Assembly (NCBI GenBank): GCA_963969595.1
Contig: OZ018413.1
Location: 8,670,211 to 8,734,210 of the forward strand
Reading direction: 5' to 3'
Length of the DNA: 64,000 nt
Origin: Neckera pumila
Taxonomy: Eukaryota > Streptophyta > Bryopsida > Hypnales > Neckeraceae
A program made the position numbers and the translations under genes. Below the pieces are notes generated by a model. The model was not told the DNA's origin, did not search any database, and saw only the letters and a program-made list of their open reading frames with translations. Position 1 is the first letter of the stretch. Each line of letters starts with the position of its first letter. This document shows positions 46,693 through 57,662 of the stretch, piece after piece.

Positions 46693-46870
46693 TTCAACAA
46701 AAAGTTGTTGATTCGGTAATTGCACTATTCAAATCAACAAAAAATTGGAAGTTGTTTTGTTCGCATTAACAAAAAATTCAAAAATCTGTAAAAATGGACA
46801 TTCCAGTGTACGAAACAACAGAAATTAGTTGATTTTCTGTTGTTCTGGACACAGTTTTCTACTAGTGTTA

Positions 46871-47306
46871 AAAAAGGGGGTTGGAATCACAAATGCGAAC
46901 TCTGAGTTGGAGGTGTCCCATTTTTTTTTTTTTTTTTCTCCCATGAAAATTATACAAAATTCATGGATTGTGGAATGATTACAAACACTTTGCATAGCAC
47001 ATGAAACGGTAGGATGTTGTAGTGAACCTGTGAGCAAAAAATTTAAAATTTATTTTAACAAAACCCCGCAATGTGGATTCCAAAATATGAGGATAAGAAC
47101 TGATGAATTTTCTTTTTTGATAGTGGCAAAAAACCAAGCAGCTTCACTTCAGAAGCTCACATTTGAATATTTGAGTGTCAAAAATGGTTGTTCTTTTGAG
47201 ATTTATTACTGCAGTCAAATTGGCTGCATGCCAAAAAAATTTAACATCATTAGAAATTGAACTATATATAGGGAAAAACTAGTAAGTATATAGCAATAGA
47301 TATGAT
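46871..47306. other. Short spacer between CACTA and TIR copy B
   Basis: A long poly-T tract (about 46919-46938) and AT-rich DNA. The sequence 47040-47270 resembles TIR-family interior DNA (GATAAGAACTGATGAATTTTC, AAAAACCAAGCAGCTTCACTT), perhaps a truncated copy. Confidence 0.35.
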
Positions 47307-48250
47307 TTAACCCCTAAAGGATTTTGACTATGCTTTCACCAAAAACGCTCCAAAACTGCCATTTCGAATACAAGTACCAAATTTTTGAAAATAAACATTT
47401 TTGGACACATGTAACCGTAAGATCTTGTAGTGCACTGGTTTGAGAATATGTGGAAAAAATTTCAGAATTTTCCACCATGTAGATTGTAAGATATTAGTGT
47501 TTGAATTGAGAAAAAGCCCTTTTTTGTCCCTGCAGAAAACCGGGCAGCTGCACTGCACAAGGACACATTTGTATGAAAAAATGTCCAAAATGGTGGTTAC
47601 TCTTTGGATTCGTTTTTGGAGTCAAGTTGGGTATATGCTTGAAAATTTTCAGATCATTTGGAGTTGTACAATATACAGGAAAAAAATAGTAAGTAGAAAG
47701 AGGTAGAAAATGATTCAAAATACTAAATTGTTAATAATTTATTTATGAAATTGAAAAATGCTAATCCCAATGGTTGTAATGCTGTAGTAAACAATATACA
47801 TCTTATGGATGCATTTCCTTTCAAAAATATTAAAAATTAAATTAGATAAACAAATTCAAAGTTTATTTTAGAGTAGAGAATGAATAGTTTTCCATAACTA
47901 CCCGCAAACTAGAAATCCTCATAACTCTCATCCCATTGATCAAAATGAAATAATTCCAGACCTAAAGTTGCATATATAGATCTAGAGAACCAGTTTCAAA
48001 TTTTTATTTTTTTTAAAAATGATTAAATTTTTTTTTTTTGAGCTGCCCGCCGAGCATTGAAAATCACATATCATGCAATAACTTTTTAACCTTGTTGTCA
48101 AATGTTATGAAAATTTTTGGACCTTAAAGATAATCTTCGGGAAAATGTTGTGTAAAAATTTCAAAGAAAAAAAATAAAAACTCCACTCATAGTGAGCTGC
48201 CCAAAATTGCTATGTTCTCAAAAAAGCATGTTTAGTGCTTTAGGGGTTAA
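47307..48250 (+). mobile_element. TTAA-flanked TIR element, copy B (944 bp)
   Basis: TTAA (47307-47310) then CCCCTAAAGGATTTTG; the right end is TTTAGGGG then TTAA (48247-48250). Same orientation as copy A: the words GTAAGATCTTGTAGTGCA and GAATATGTGGAAAAAATTTC correspond to those in A. Non-autonomous. Confidence 0.8.
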
Positions 48251-48677
48251 GGTACATAATAGTTGAGAATTTAATTATGGTATTGACAAATCCCCTTTGT
48301 AGTGGTTACAATGTTGTAATCAACAATGTTTATCTTTGTGTTGTTTTTTATTTCTAGAAATGTATGTTAAGAAATTAGAGAAAAAGACTTTATATTTCAT
48401 TTTGGAGTAGAGATTCCATAAGTGCCCAATGACTTAAAATCCTCATCAATTTCACTCATTTATCAGAAAGGTCCAATTCAAAGCTTCTCATATATATGGA
48501 AGGACAGAAAACAGAATTTAATATTTTATTTTAATATTACAATAATTATTTCTAATATGCCATAAGTGCCCAGTTATGGAGAAAAGGAAACTTAGTAGGC
48601 CATCACTTTTGACTTAAAATTCCAAGAGGTCATTAACTTTGTTGTGCATAAAAGATATTCCTCATCCGCATCTTGTA

Positions 48678-49609
48678 TGAACCCGTGAAGGACCATTGTC
48701 CCCTCGGGGGACAATTGGGATTTAGGGCAGGTACCTATGGGATTAAATTTTGTCATGATTTTATGAAATTTTTTTTGGACATAGAAAATTTGCCAAGCTT
48801 CATGGGAATATAATTTTTTTTTCAATTGGTGCCAAGGAAAAAAAGTTATGGCCAAAAAAGCTGAAAACCACAGTTGGAGGGCAGTAAAAAAAAAAATTCA
48901 CTTTGTTTTTTAAAAATTTAATTTAATTTTTCTTGTAGATTATATTTTTTCCTATCTGAAAAGCTTTGATTCATTTCATTTGGAATTTCCATGAGAAAGT
49001 TATGAAAAATCAAAGTTTTTGGGCATTTAGAGCATCTTCCTGAAAAATTAACTTGTAGGCCTCATTTCTGAATGAAATGTTTACAAATTTAAATTAAAAA
49101 AAATTCCACGTGGTTTAGTTTTTTTACTAGAACAATCTCACCATTGGTACTAGTGTTTTTTAATTCCATATAAAAGATATTAATATTTAAGATTTTCCTT
49201 CTATCTTGTACCTACTTCTACTTAACATTTTTTTTATTAATAAAAATTAAGTTTTTTTGAATATCCTTTTTTTCCATAGATTCTAAACTCAATTTTCCAT
49301 TATAAACATTAAAAGCTCAAAACTCTGTAGTGCAAAAATTCAAAGTTAAAAATGTTCAAAATCAAAAAATCCAGTCCCACCATGTGCTGAAAAACTTTTT
49401 TTTTCCACTACAAACGCAGATACCTTGCAATCTGTGTGGTCCAAATTTATGAAATTTTTTCCACACATTCTCATACTAGTTAGGTGTAAAATCTTATGGT
49501 TAGATGTCCAAAAAAAACAATTTTCATATCGTTTTACTCTTTGCTCTAGAAAAGGCAGTTTTGAGAGTTTTTTGGCAGGAAAAAGGGAATGGTCCTTTAG
49601 GGGTTAAAA
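48678..49609 (-). mobile_element. TTAA-flanked TIR element, copy C (932 bp)
   Basis: Inverted relative to copies A and B. The left end has decayed to TGAACCCGTGAAGGACCATT; the right end is intact (GGTCCTTTAGGGG, TTAA 49606-49609). The subterminal hairpin TTGTCCCCTCGGGGGACAA is preserved at the left end. The interior matches A closely in reverse. Confidence 0.8.
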
Positions 49610-51847
49610 TTTGGACTAACATTTTTGAAATATCTTGTCACACGTCCTTGACTGAAACATGTGTGTCGCTCAGAAAAGGATGTTGGTCTTTCATGGGTTA
49701 CAATGGAAAATGCAAATTATAGCCACCTTGCTTCCCAAACTTCTTGGACTTGAAATATTTGTAATTCTAATTATTGGCACGACATATTCTGATATTCTAT
49801 TTAATTACGTTCTGTACTTTAGTTGGAAAGAGTGTATACATATATTGAAAGAGGATGGGGTGTAAGAGAGGTTCACAATGAAACATCATATAAGGAATCC
49901 TCATGAACAATGAATCTGCAAACATTTTCCTACATCTTAGCCAATCAATGGTTCGTTCATGTTCAAATGTGTGAAATTAGTTACAACACGAGGGAAGCAT
50001 AGAAAACTATAATTATAATGAGATGTTTACTAATTTAACAACATTTCAGCATTGTAACCTCAACGCAGCAATTCCTATAAGAAATTGAATTTCTTTTGGG
50101 AGAGGCTTGCTAAGGAAATGCCGTACATATGGATGTTTAGTACCAGTATGCAAAACGAAGGGGTAGAAGTTAAAGAGCAATTGTTTTGAAAGAATTTAAA
50201 AAAAAAAATTAAAATTGAGTTCAAAAAATCCAGAACTTCCAATCTCTTTTTAAATTGCAACATGGAAAGGTTGTCTGCACATGTTGAGAAAGATCAAGTA
50301 ATATATACTGAACACGACATGGGAACAACAATACACCTTGAAAACAAAACTCTAATTTCTAGAATTGGCTCTTTCAGAATGAAGAGGACATTATTATTCA
50401 ATGGTGGGAAAGAATTACTGTGGAACTTTTAGTTTTGGCAGGAGTTCCCTCAATTTTGAAAAGCATTTATTATAATGTATATGCAATTTCTTCATCATAA
50501 GAATATTGGGCTATCCTAATAGTGCATACCCAATGTGAACTTGAAGAACGCAAAATAATATTTCTAGTAAATTTATGAAATCAACATTCATAGTTTAATG
50601 TAATTTTATATAGAGGATTAATAAAGATGAATTATTTGAATTAAATTGTTCAGAAATGTATGAAACATGCATCCTCATATTTTCATTTGAATGAGCATTT
50701 TCAAAAGAATTTCAGAATCCCCTCAAGGAATAAATCAAAGTTGGGTTAACTACGCCGTACTATTATAAAACACATTTACTTTTATTGTTATTAGGTTTGG
50801 CTATGATATTGTGTAATGGTGCTTCAATGTAAAATAATTGTTTCAATGTGAAGGGAAAAAAGTGAAGTTAAATGATCGTTACCACTGTGATAACCAGTAG
50901 ATGGTAATTTACCAGACAATCTCTATATTTGAAGGGAAAAACTAATTTTGATAGTTTAGACTGTAGGGTCTTGTATTGAAATGTTTTGAAAAAATGTGGA
51001 ATACACCCAATCGCAAGACATTGTAAAGTTACTGTCAGCCTTTCTGGTGATTATGTGGTTCACAATTTTACATATGATGTTATACTGACATTAAAAACTT
51101 AAAAATCTGTACTTAAAAAAAAAAAAAAAAATTTGCTGAAACAAACTTACACACTTTTAATGAAGTAGTTCTTATATTACAATTATTCCACATAGTTATA
51201 TTGTCAATTATATAGTTAACCCCGTAAGACCGCTGCCTGTTCGGCAGAAATTTGGAATTTTGTGTATATACATAGAAGCCTAGTTTATATAAAGATCTTT
51301 TGACACTTCACTTCAAGATATGATAATTGATGATCTTAATGGGTTTTTTTCCCCCATCTATGAACGGGAACATTATTAATGCCCAAACAAGCTCACTTTC
51401 ATAATTTTCATGGAAGTGGTCTCTGCAAAATGTTGTCATATTTAGTTTTCATACACCATACGCTCATTCCTTGAACCCTGAGTTTTTTATTTCACAACTG
51501 CATAGTGTTCAAGAATCAACTTTATTTGGTAAAGTTGAAAACATGTTTATTTGAGAACATATCATTTCAAAGCAGCAAAATACGATCTGTTTTTTAAAAC
51601 TACTGGTACTTATTTGCACACAAAAATCTTCAAAAAAGAAGTTTTTAGATTAAACAATTTTCATAACTGTTGGGTACCCGCTAGACATGTCATTGCATGA
51701 AAGGTGTTTCTCAATGATCATTGGGTAGTTCAATATTATTTTAAAATTTGACGTTTAAGATATTTATTTTCAAGTTCTCTATGTCTATATGTATATCCTT
51801 ATCTGTATCTATCTCTATCTCTCCCTCTCTCTATACATGGAAAATTG
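49610..51847. other. AT-rich spacer with possible older TIR-family remnants
   Basis: No gene recognised. Around 50930-51010 the words AGGGTCTTGTATTGAAA and AAAAATGTGGAA recall the family interior. At 51216 TTAACCCCGTAAGACCG, followed by a CTGCCTGTTCGGCAG hairpin, looks like another element end without an obvious partner. Confidence 0.35.
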
Positions 51848-52781
51848 TTCATCCTAAAGTCCCATTGGCCCTGCAGGGGACGAAGTTGCGACTTCGGGTA
51901 GGCACCTAATTGTTCAAATTCTGTTGAAAGTTTTTAAAACTTTTTGAGGAGTTGTACAAACATGTAAGGTTCTTGGGAATATAATTTTCCAATCAATTGG
52001 TAACCAGGAGCAGAAGTTGTAGCACAAAAAGCCGAAATTGGAGGTGGTCGGGCAGCACAAAATTTTTTGCAAAAAGTCAATTTTTTTTTTTTTTTCATTT
52101 TTCTCTGAAACAATATATTTTTTTCTACATCTGAAGCTTTGATTCATTACATTTGGATTTGTTATGAGAAAGTTATGGACAATCTTAGTTTTCGGGCACT
52201 TGGAGCATCTTCCTGGGAAAAATAACTTCAGAATTCATTTATGAAAGCAATTTTCACAATTTTTCACAATTTTATTTTTTAAATGTTGTATGTGCTTGCT
52301 AAAACAATCTCACCATTCGTATTATTGTTTTTCAATCCCATCTAAGAGCTATTAACGATTTAGTTTTCCTCTCCATCTCGGACCTACTCCTACTTAACAA
52401 TTTTTTAAAGAATGAAAATCCAGTATTTTTCTTACTTTTTAATTTTTTTCCTAAACTCTCAACTCACATCTTCAACAGTAAAAAAAAAAATTCAAGCACT
52501 TTAGTGCAAAGATTTTCCACAAATGGCTGTCAAAGTCATCTAAAATTGCAAACCACACTTTTAAAAAAAAAAATTCCCCAGCTCCAAATGCAAATATCTT
52601 TGAATCTGTATGGTCAAACTCCATGTAAATTTTACCACATGGTCTTTGACAAGTGCAGTATAAGATCCTATGGTTAGGTTCGGAATAAATGATTTTTTTT
52701 GTGTTCTTGGCTGAATGCAACAAAAATGTCAGTTTTGAGTTTTTTCTGACAGACAAATGGTTTTGGGACTTCAGGGGTTAA
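51848..52781 (-). mobile_element. TTAA-flanked TIR element, copy D (934 bp)
   Basis: Same orientation as C. The left end is diverged (TTCATCCTAAAGTCCCATTG); the right end is GGGACTTCAGGGG then TTAA (52778-52781). The subterminal hairpin remains (GAAGTTGCGACTTCGGG region). More diverged from A than B or C are. Confidence 0.7.
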
Positions 52782-53325
52782 GGAGATGAAACTAATCAGA
52801 AGTTTAAGTTTCCAACCAAATATGGAATCGGTACTCTTAAATGAATTTCGGAATTTGTATTGTAACTCAGTATTGTAAAAATAGGGGGAAAACTTAAAAT
52901 TGGAGGTGCAGATTGTTTATGAAAACTTGTCAACGAAGGGGACATGCACTTAGCTAATATATAATTTAATTATAAACAATCTAATGTTATGAATAATTCT
53001 CTACTTCCGTAAATTAAAAAATATTGACATATATGTTATAATTTTTCAAAACATAACAAATGTTTGAGGCATGTACAGGAACTTGAACTAAGAAATGGGT
53101 CCACATAGTATTTAGAAATACGGACATTTTCCAATACAAATGTAAGCCGAAGAACAGCATATGTTTACCATTAAGAAGTGGGCAAACAATGATCTTGCTC
53201 AAGTAGAACATAAAGTAGCTTGCAATGTGGACGATGAAAAACGTAAATTAATTTTCCACATCTTCTCAAACCATTAGGAAACCAAATAAAATAACTGAGC
53301 AATTTAGCAAGAAACAAGTACTTCC
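52782..53325. other. AT-rich spacer
   Basis: No gene or clear repeat boundary. Short minus-strand frames at 53014-53211 and 53171-53368 have no family resemblance. Confidence 0.4.
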
Positions 53326-54550
53326 CACACTCCTGAAGGACGAAGACCATTTTTATGGCCAAAAACATTTGAAACTGCCTTTTTTATAGCGAAGACCCCT
53401 AAAAATTGAAAATTGTTTTTCCCCACATCTAATCATAATATCTTATACCTAACAAGGATATAGTAATAGGGGGAAAAATATAAGACAGGGAACTAACACA
53501 AAATAAATTTGATTTTTTCTCCCAATTGAAAACTCCAAACACTTTGACTGGACAGATTTCAAAATATCTGCGTCTAAAGTGCAGAAAACTTGTATTATAG
53601 CACATTAGAGTTATTTATAAAGTCCCCCTCAATTTAGAGGGGACTTTCTGCGACAAATTACCTCCGACAAACGACCGCGCGGGCAAGCACGACCCCGTAG
53701 CCGGCCGCGATCATGCAGGCAAAGTCCGGATCAAACTTTTTTTTTCTCGATTTGAGCGTGAAAAAAAGTGTGGTACCCACTATTGTATTGACTTTTAATC
53801 CAAAACATGCTTTTCCACAAAACTGCTGGTTCTGAACCTCAATTTTGGGTACTTTACAAATAACTCTATTGTGAGAACAGTTTTTTTGAAATCTGACATA
53901 TTCATCTTTAGACTTCTGCACTACAGAGTTCTATGCTTTAAATCTATATTGTATGGAAGTGAGTTGATATTTATGAAAAAAAATATATATATATATATTT
54001 ATATATTTGTAATTGTCATTTAAAAAAAAATGTTAAACAGAAGTAAGGAACTTCTAAAATAATAATATTTTTTATATAGGAAAAAAATGCACTGATTCCA
54101 ATGTTGAGATTGTTCTAGCAAAGAAACTAAACCATAAAGAATTTTAATTTTATTTGTAATAATAAAAATTGATTTAATAAACAAAACATACATGATAGTT
54201 TGTTTAAGGAAATGTTTAAAGTGCCCAATCAATTACATTTTCCATAACTTTCTCATAGCAAATCCGATTGGAATGACTGAAAGTTTCCCAAATACACACA
54301 AGAATCAGAACTTACTGGGAGAAGTAATTTTTTTTTTTTTTCTTGCAAATTTTTTTTCACTGGCCCCTCCCCCTTGTTTTGAGTTTATCAGTGCATAACT
54401 CTTGTTTCCAGGCAACGGTAGTCCCCAAAAAAAAATTCCAGCGAAGCTTCAACAGTTCTGTAACTTCACAAAAAGTATTAGAGAACCAAGACAGAATTGA
54501 AGCCCAAAGCAGCTTGCACGAATTTTCAAATGTTTGCTGAGTCAACATTG
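53326..54550 (+). mobile_element. TIR element, copy E, old, carrying a nested MITE
   Basis: Aligned by landmarks to copy A: CTGAAGGACGAAGACC start, AACTGCC, then CCACATCTAATCATAATATC and so on. Ends are degraded and its boundaries are approximate. The 261-bp MITE at 53607 sits inside it, where copy A reads CAGCACACTGTGGGACTG without interruption. Confidence 0.55.
53604..53870. mobile_element. Nested 261-bp MITE with ATT target-site duplication
   Basis: Terminal inverted repeats AGAGTTATTTATAAAGT (53607-53623) and ACTTTACAAATAACTCT (53851-53867) match with one mismatch. The element spans 53607-53867, flanked by ATT on both sides (53604-53606 and 53868-53870). The interior is unusually GC-rich for this region (CGACCGCGCGGGCAAGCACG, GCCGGCCGCGATC) and starts with a second hairpin (AGTCCCCTC...GAGGGGACT). 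The paralogous copies of the host element lack it, giving an empty-site reference. Confidence 0.85.
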
Positions 54551-54560
54551 GTGCTTTACG

Positions 54561-55487
54561 AAAGACTCCCTGAAGTCCCATCGCCCCCTTCAAGACAAAA
54601 TGGATTTGGAGCACCTCCATCTCACCACGTTTTTTTAGGAAATTGTTTGAAACTTTCTCATAATATAGGAAGACTTGCAAGCAGTGTGGAAAACTATTTT
54701 TTATTTCAATTGGTGATTAGGAGCAAAAGTGAAACCTTAAAAAAAAAAGAAACATAGCTCGGTGGGCAGTACAAAAGAATTCTGCCCCCCCCCCCCCCCC
54801 CCCCCCCCCTCCATGAGAAACTTAGTTTTTTTCTACATATTAAGATTTCATTCATTTAATTTGGACAGAAGAAAGAAAAGTATGTACAATTCAATTTTTC
54901 GGGCAACTCTAGCATATTTTTCGGATATGAACTGGTAGGTTTCATGTCTGCATGCAATTTTGGCAATCCCCTAAAAAATTGTTTGACAACATTGTATGTG
55001 TTTACTAGAACTATGTCACTATCGGAATGATTGTATTCAAAATCTATCTTAAAGCTATAAACGATGTAGTGTTATTTAGAATCTTCGACCAAGTTTAATT
55101 CCACTATTTTATAAAGAATGAAATTCAAATGGTTTTTTCCTGGAATGTTATTTTTTTAATTAGCATTTCAATTCTTGAACATAAAAAATTCAAAATTCCA
55201 AAATTGGTCTGTGAAAAATTTCCACATACGGGGGGTCACATCAATCTCAAAGTGCAAGCCGGTGTTTGGAACATCCTTATTTTAGGATGTTGTATACTAC
55301 AATCTTCCAATGTGTAGGATACATTCTCATTATATTTATTCGTCTTCATCTCAGACAAGTGAAGTACGACTCCATGTGCTCAGATTTTGAACATTTGTGT
55401 GTAATTGTATTCTTAGGAGAAAGGAACAAAAAGGACCATTTTGATAGTTTTCTTACAAATAATAGACTTTGGGTCTTCTGGGATTAA
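54561..55487 (-). mobile_element. TTAA-flanked TIR element, copy F, diverged (927 bp)
   Basis: Starts ACTCCCTGAAGTCCCATCG and ends GGGTCTTCTGGGATTAA (TTAA 55484-55487). Same orientation as C and D, and directly facing copy E. It contains the 25-C homopolymer at 54785 where sister copies have a run of A. Confidence 0.55.
54785..54809. repeat. Poly-C tract (25 C)
   Basis: An uninterrupted run of C between TCTG and TCCATGAG. Such runs are unstable and can form an i-motif (or a G-quadruplex on the other strand). Sequencing or assembly error in length is possible. Confidence 0.9.
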
Positions 55488-56929
55488 AAAGCACATCATT
55501 GACAATGTATGCGTGCCAACCTAATGCTATTTAACCTACATACACTCCTACTAGGTCGTTTTTGGATGCAACGGTTACATGTCCCGGATTAAACAATTTC
55601 ATATTTTTTCCCCTCCCACATATATGTAAATCGCATTTTTCTATTTTAATTGAACCAGGAATATAAGTCCGTCTAGTAAGTTTAAAACATGTAAAATCCG
55701 AAGAATTGCATAGTAATTTCAAAGAAATCAAATAGAAAAAAAAAGGGGGCTTATTCGAAATGTGTAGACCAGTTCAATCTCTGACCCCAAGACAACTACT
55801 GAATGATAGATGTCTCACTATGTGCGTGAGAATAACGCTTTTCTGGGGGGTTGCGCAAATGGAAGGTGAACAGCAAGATTATACCATTTAATTCTAAATG
55901 CGGAAGAGGAGAGATGAGTCAAGAGAAGGCTGATGTTGTTGTCTGTTATGGCCTACTCGGGAAACTACAGCAACTTCGGTTATTCCTGGTTATTTAAGCC
56001 ACCACTCAGAAATCAGAATTCCAACCAGGGGTGAGACCCTTTTTAAAATTAAAAAGAGTATGAGCAGGTCTAGTTTTCCCCCATGTTGAACCTGTGAGGA
56101 CTATTACTCCATGAACGGGAAAACCACACAGTAGCTTTCAGACTTACAATTAGTAATATTCTCCTGTGGATGCGGACATTCTAAAGATGGATGGGGACAC
56201 AACAGAATGTGCTACCATTTTCAAGGATAAATAATTTTCAAGAGAACTGAATGCACGAGCAAACTCGGGAAAGGTGACAAGCTACAATACCTTATGGTTC
56301 GTTTCAGAAACTCTGGCTCATTTCCAGTTTCTATGGAAAGGGGCTTGCACGGTATACCGTCCAATTGTCACTGTGTCTCCGGTATGTGCCATGACGGAGA
56401 ATTCACAACGATGAAAGGGAACTGCTCATTCCAGTTGTTTCAAGTGGTCCCAAAAAAAAAAAGGGAAACTGGTAAGGACGCACACGTCAAACAAGATTGG
56501 GCTCGGCCATTGAAGCATGTAGCAAAGACGCAGGAGTTTTGGAAGATGTCAAAACTGATGACGATCAATATTTACAAGTCATTATCCAAAACAGAATGTC
56601 TTCCAGAGGCGTGACATCACAGTGAATCCATGTCACGGTATTTAGTGTGCTAATTTCGATGAAACCTAAACGGTTTCAATATAGTCTGTATGCTACATAC
56701 AGCTAATGCTATAAAACTGATGCTCTGTACAAAACCATAAGGCGGAACATGAAGAGGCAAATGAGGAGATGTGTTACTTCATGAAACGCGAATGCATGGA
56801 CCGTGATAAACTTGGCGGTGTTTGGCCGAGCACTTCAAGAGTGTTGGCACAACGTGGTCCGCAGGGCACGCAGTTGTGTTGATCAAAATTTTACTATCCG
56901 TCCGCATACTTCTCCGCTGCATCGATGTA
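55488..56929. other. Spacer downstream of the B3 gene
   Basis: A 106-codon plus-strand frame at 56294-56614 (with TTMKGNCSFQLFQVVPKKKR) faintly recalls the end of a B3 domain, but is too weak to call. Otherwise nothing recognised. Confidence 0.3.
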
Positions 56930-57662
56930 TCAGATGCGCGTTACCTCGAAGAGAGATGTCTCCAATAGGGTGAACTTCAAGCAATTCCCCGGGCGGATAC
57001 TGTTGTAAAACATGAATGCTTTCCAGCCACCACCGAAGGATACGTGCAGTCGATCATTCATCAAGTAGGCGTTCACGCTGACATCCCACGGGTGAACCTC
57101 GCCTTCCATCTTCACGCGGACGCTTGCATGCATGTTTTGTGCGTGTCGCCTAACGAACCACGCCGGAATTGTCTGAAGAAAAATCACAGAACCCAAATCA
57201 GGTAATGAATTACGAGCTCAGCCTATGCGTTCAGAAGTGAGTACATTGGACAGTAGGCAGGGGCTGAGAAGCTGAAATTCTGTTGAGAAAGTTTATCGTA
57301 CACAGAGCGATGCGTGCTTCGGCAAACGAGTTTTGTGTACCAAACAGAACGCCATAGCTGATGAGTGGAAAGCAAGGAACCTGGGAAGGCGAAGACGAAG
57401 AAGTTCTAATTTCAATTTAATTTTGAATGACGTCCGCTGTGAGACCTAACCCGCTACGATTGAATGTGCTTACCAACAGGGCAAAAACGATATGCGAGCA
57501 AAACAGAGGAACACAGAACGGATTGACAAGAGGGTTTCGAAATGAGCTACGCACCATGCTTTTTGGCGACGTCCGAGCCATGATTTTTGTGAACGACCTC
57601 CCCTTCGGCTGACTGCGTCGAACCTCCGCAGCGCTCACTCGTCGTTGTCCTCGACTGGCCAT
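56930..57662 (-). CDS. Single-B3-domain protein, two exons, about 116 aa
   Basis: Exon 1 runs from ATG at 57662 to 57555 (36 codons, MASRGQRRVSAAEVRRSQPK then GRSFTKIMARTSPKSM), with donor GTGCGT. Exon 2 runs from 57172 (acceptor TTTTTCTTCAG) to the TGA at 56930-56932. The join is phase 0 and restores the B3 opening: SFTKIM...KSM|TIPAWFVRRH. Then follow VRVKMEGEVHPWDVSVNAYL, HVSFGGGWKAFMFYNSIRPG, NCLKFTLLE and TSLFEVTRI. The FVR, W-V, GGWK-F and final F-V pattern is that of plant B3 DNA-binding domains, nearest in feel to the REM/VRN1 group. The domain is nearly the whole protein, and the basic N-terminus could serve as a nuclear signal. No lesion is seen. An alternative is that GAG|GTAACG near the end is a donor to a further exon. 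Confidence 0.8.

Larger units (their letters stand above)
43699..46870. mobile_element. Non-autonomous CACTA (En/Spm) transposon with TTA target-site duplication
   Basis: The element proper spans 43702-46867 (3166 bp). Its left end reads CACTAGTAGAAAAACTGTGT and its right end, on the reverse strand, CACTAGTAGAAAACTGTGTC; the similarity continues through CCAGAACAACAGA. It is flanked on both sides by TTA (43699-43701 and 46868-46870), the 3-bp duplication typical of CACTA elements. Subterminal DNA repeats TGTTGTCC/GGACAACA-like words. No Tnp1/Tnp2-type transposase frame is visible, so movement would need enzymes in trans. It carries a SINE-like element, a foldback and a short tandem array. Both ends and both TSDs are intact, suggesting a fairly recent insertion. 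Confidence 0.93.

Noticed and set aside
51216..51847. An eighth TTAA element beginning TTAACCCCGTAAGACCG
   Set aside because: One good end with a subterminal hairpin, but no matching right end was found before copy D; not counted.
56294..56614. A second B3 domain on the plus strand
   Set aside because: Only the phrase MKGNCSFQLFQVV resembles a B3 end; the rest of the fold is absent and no splice sites support it.
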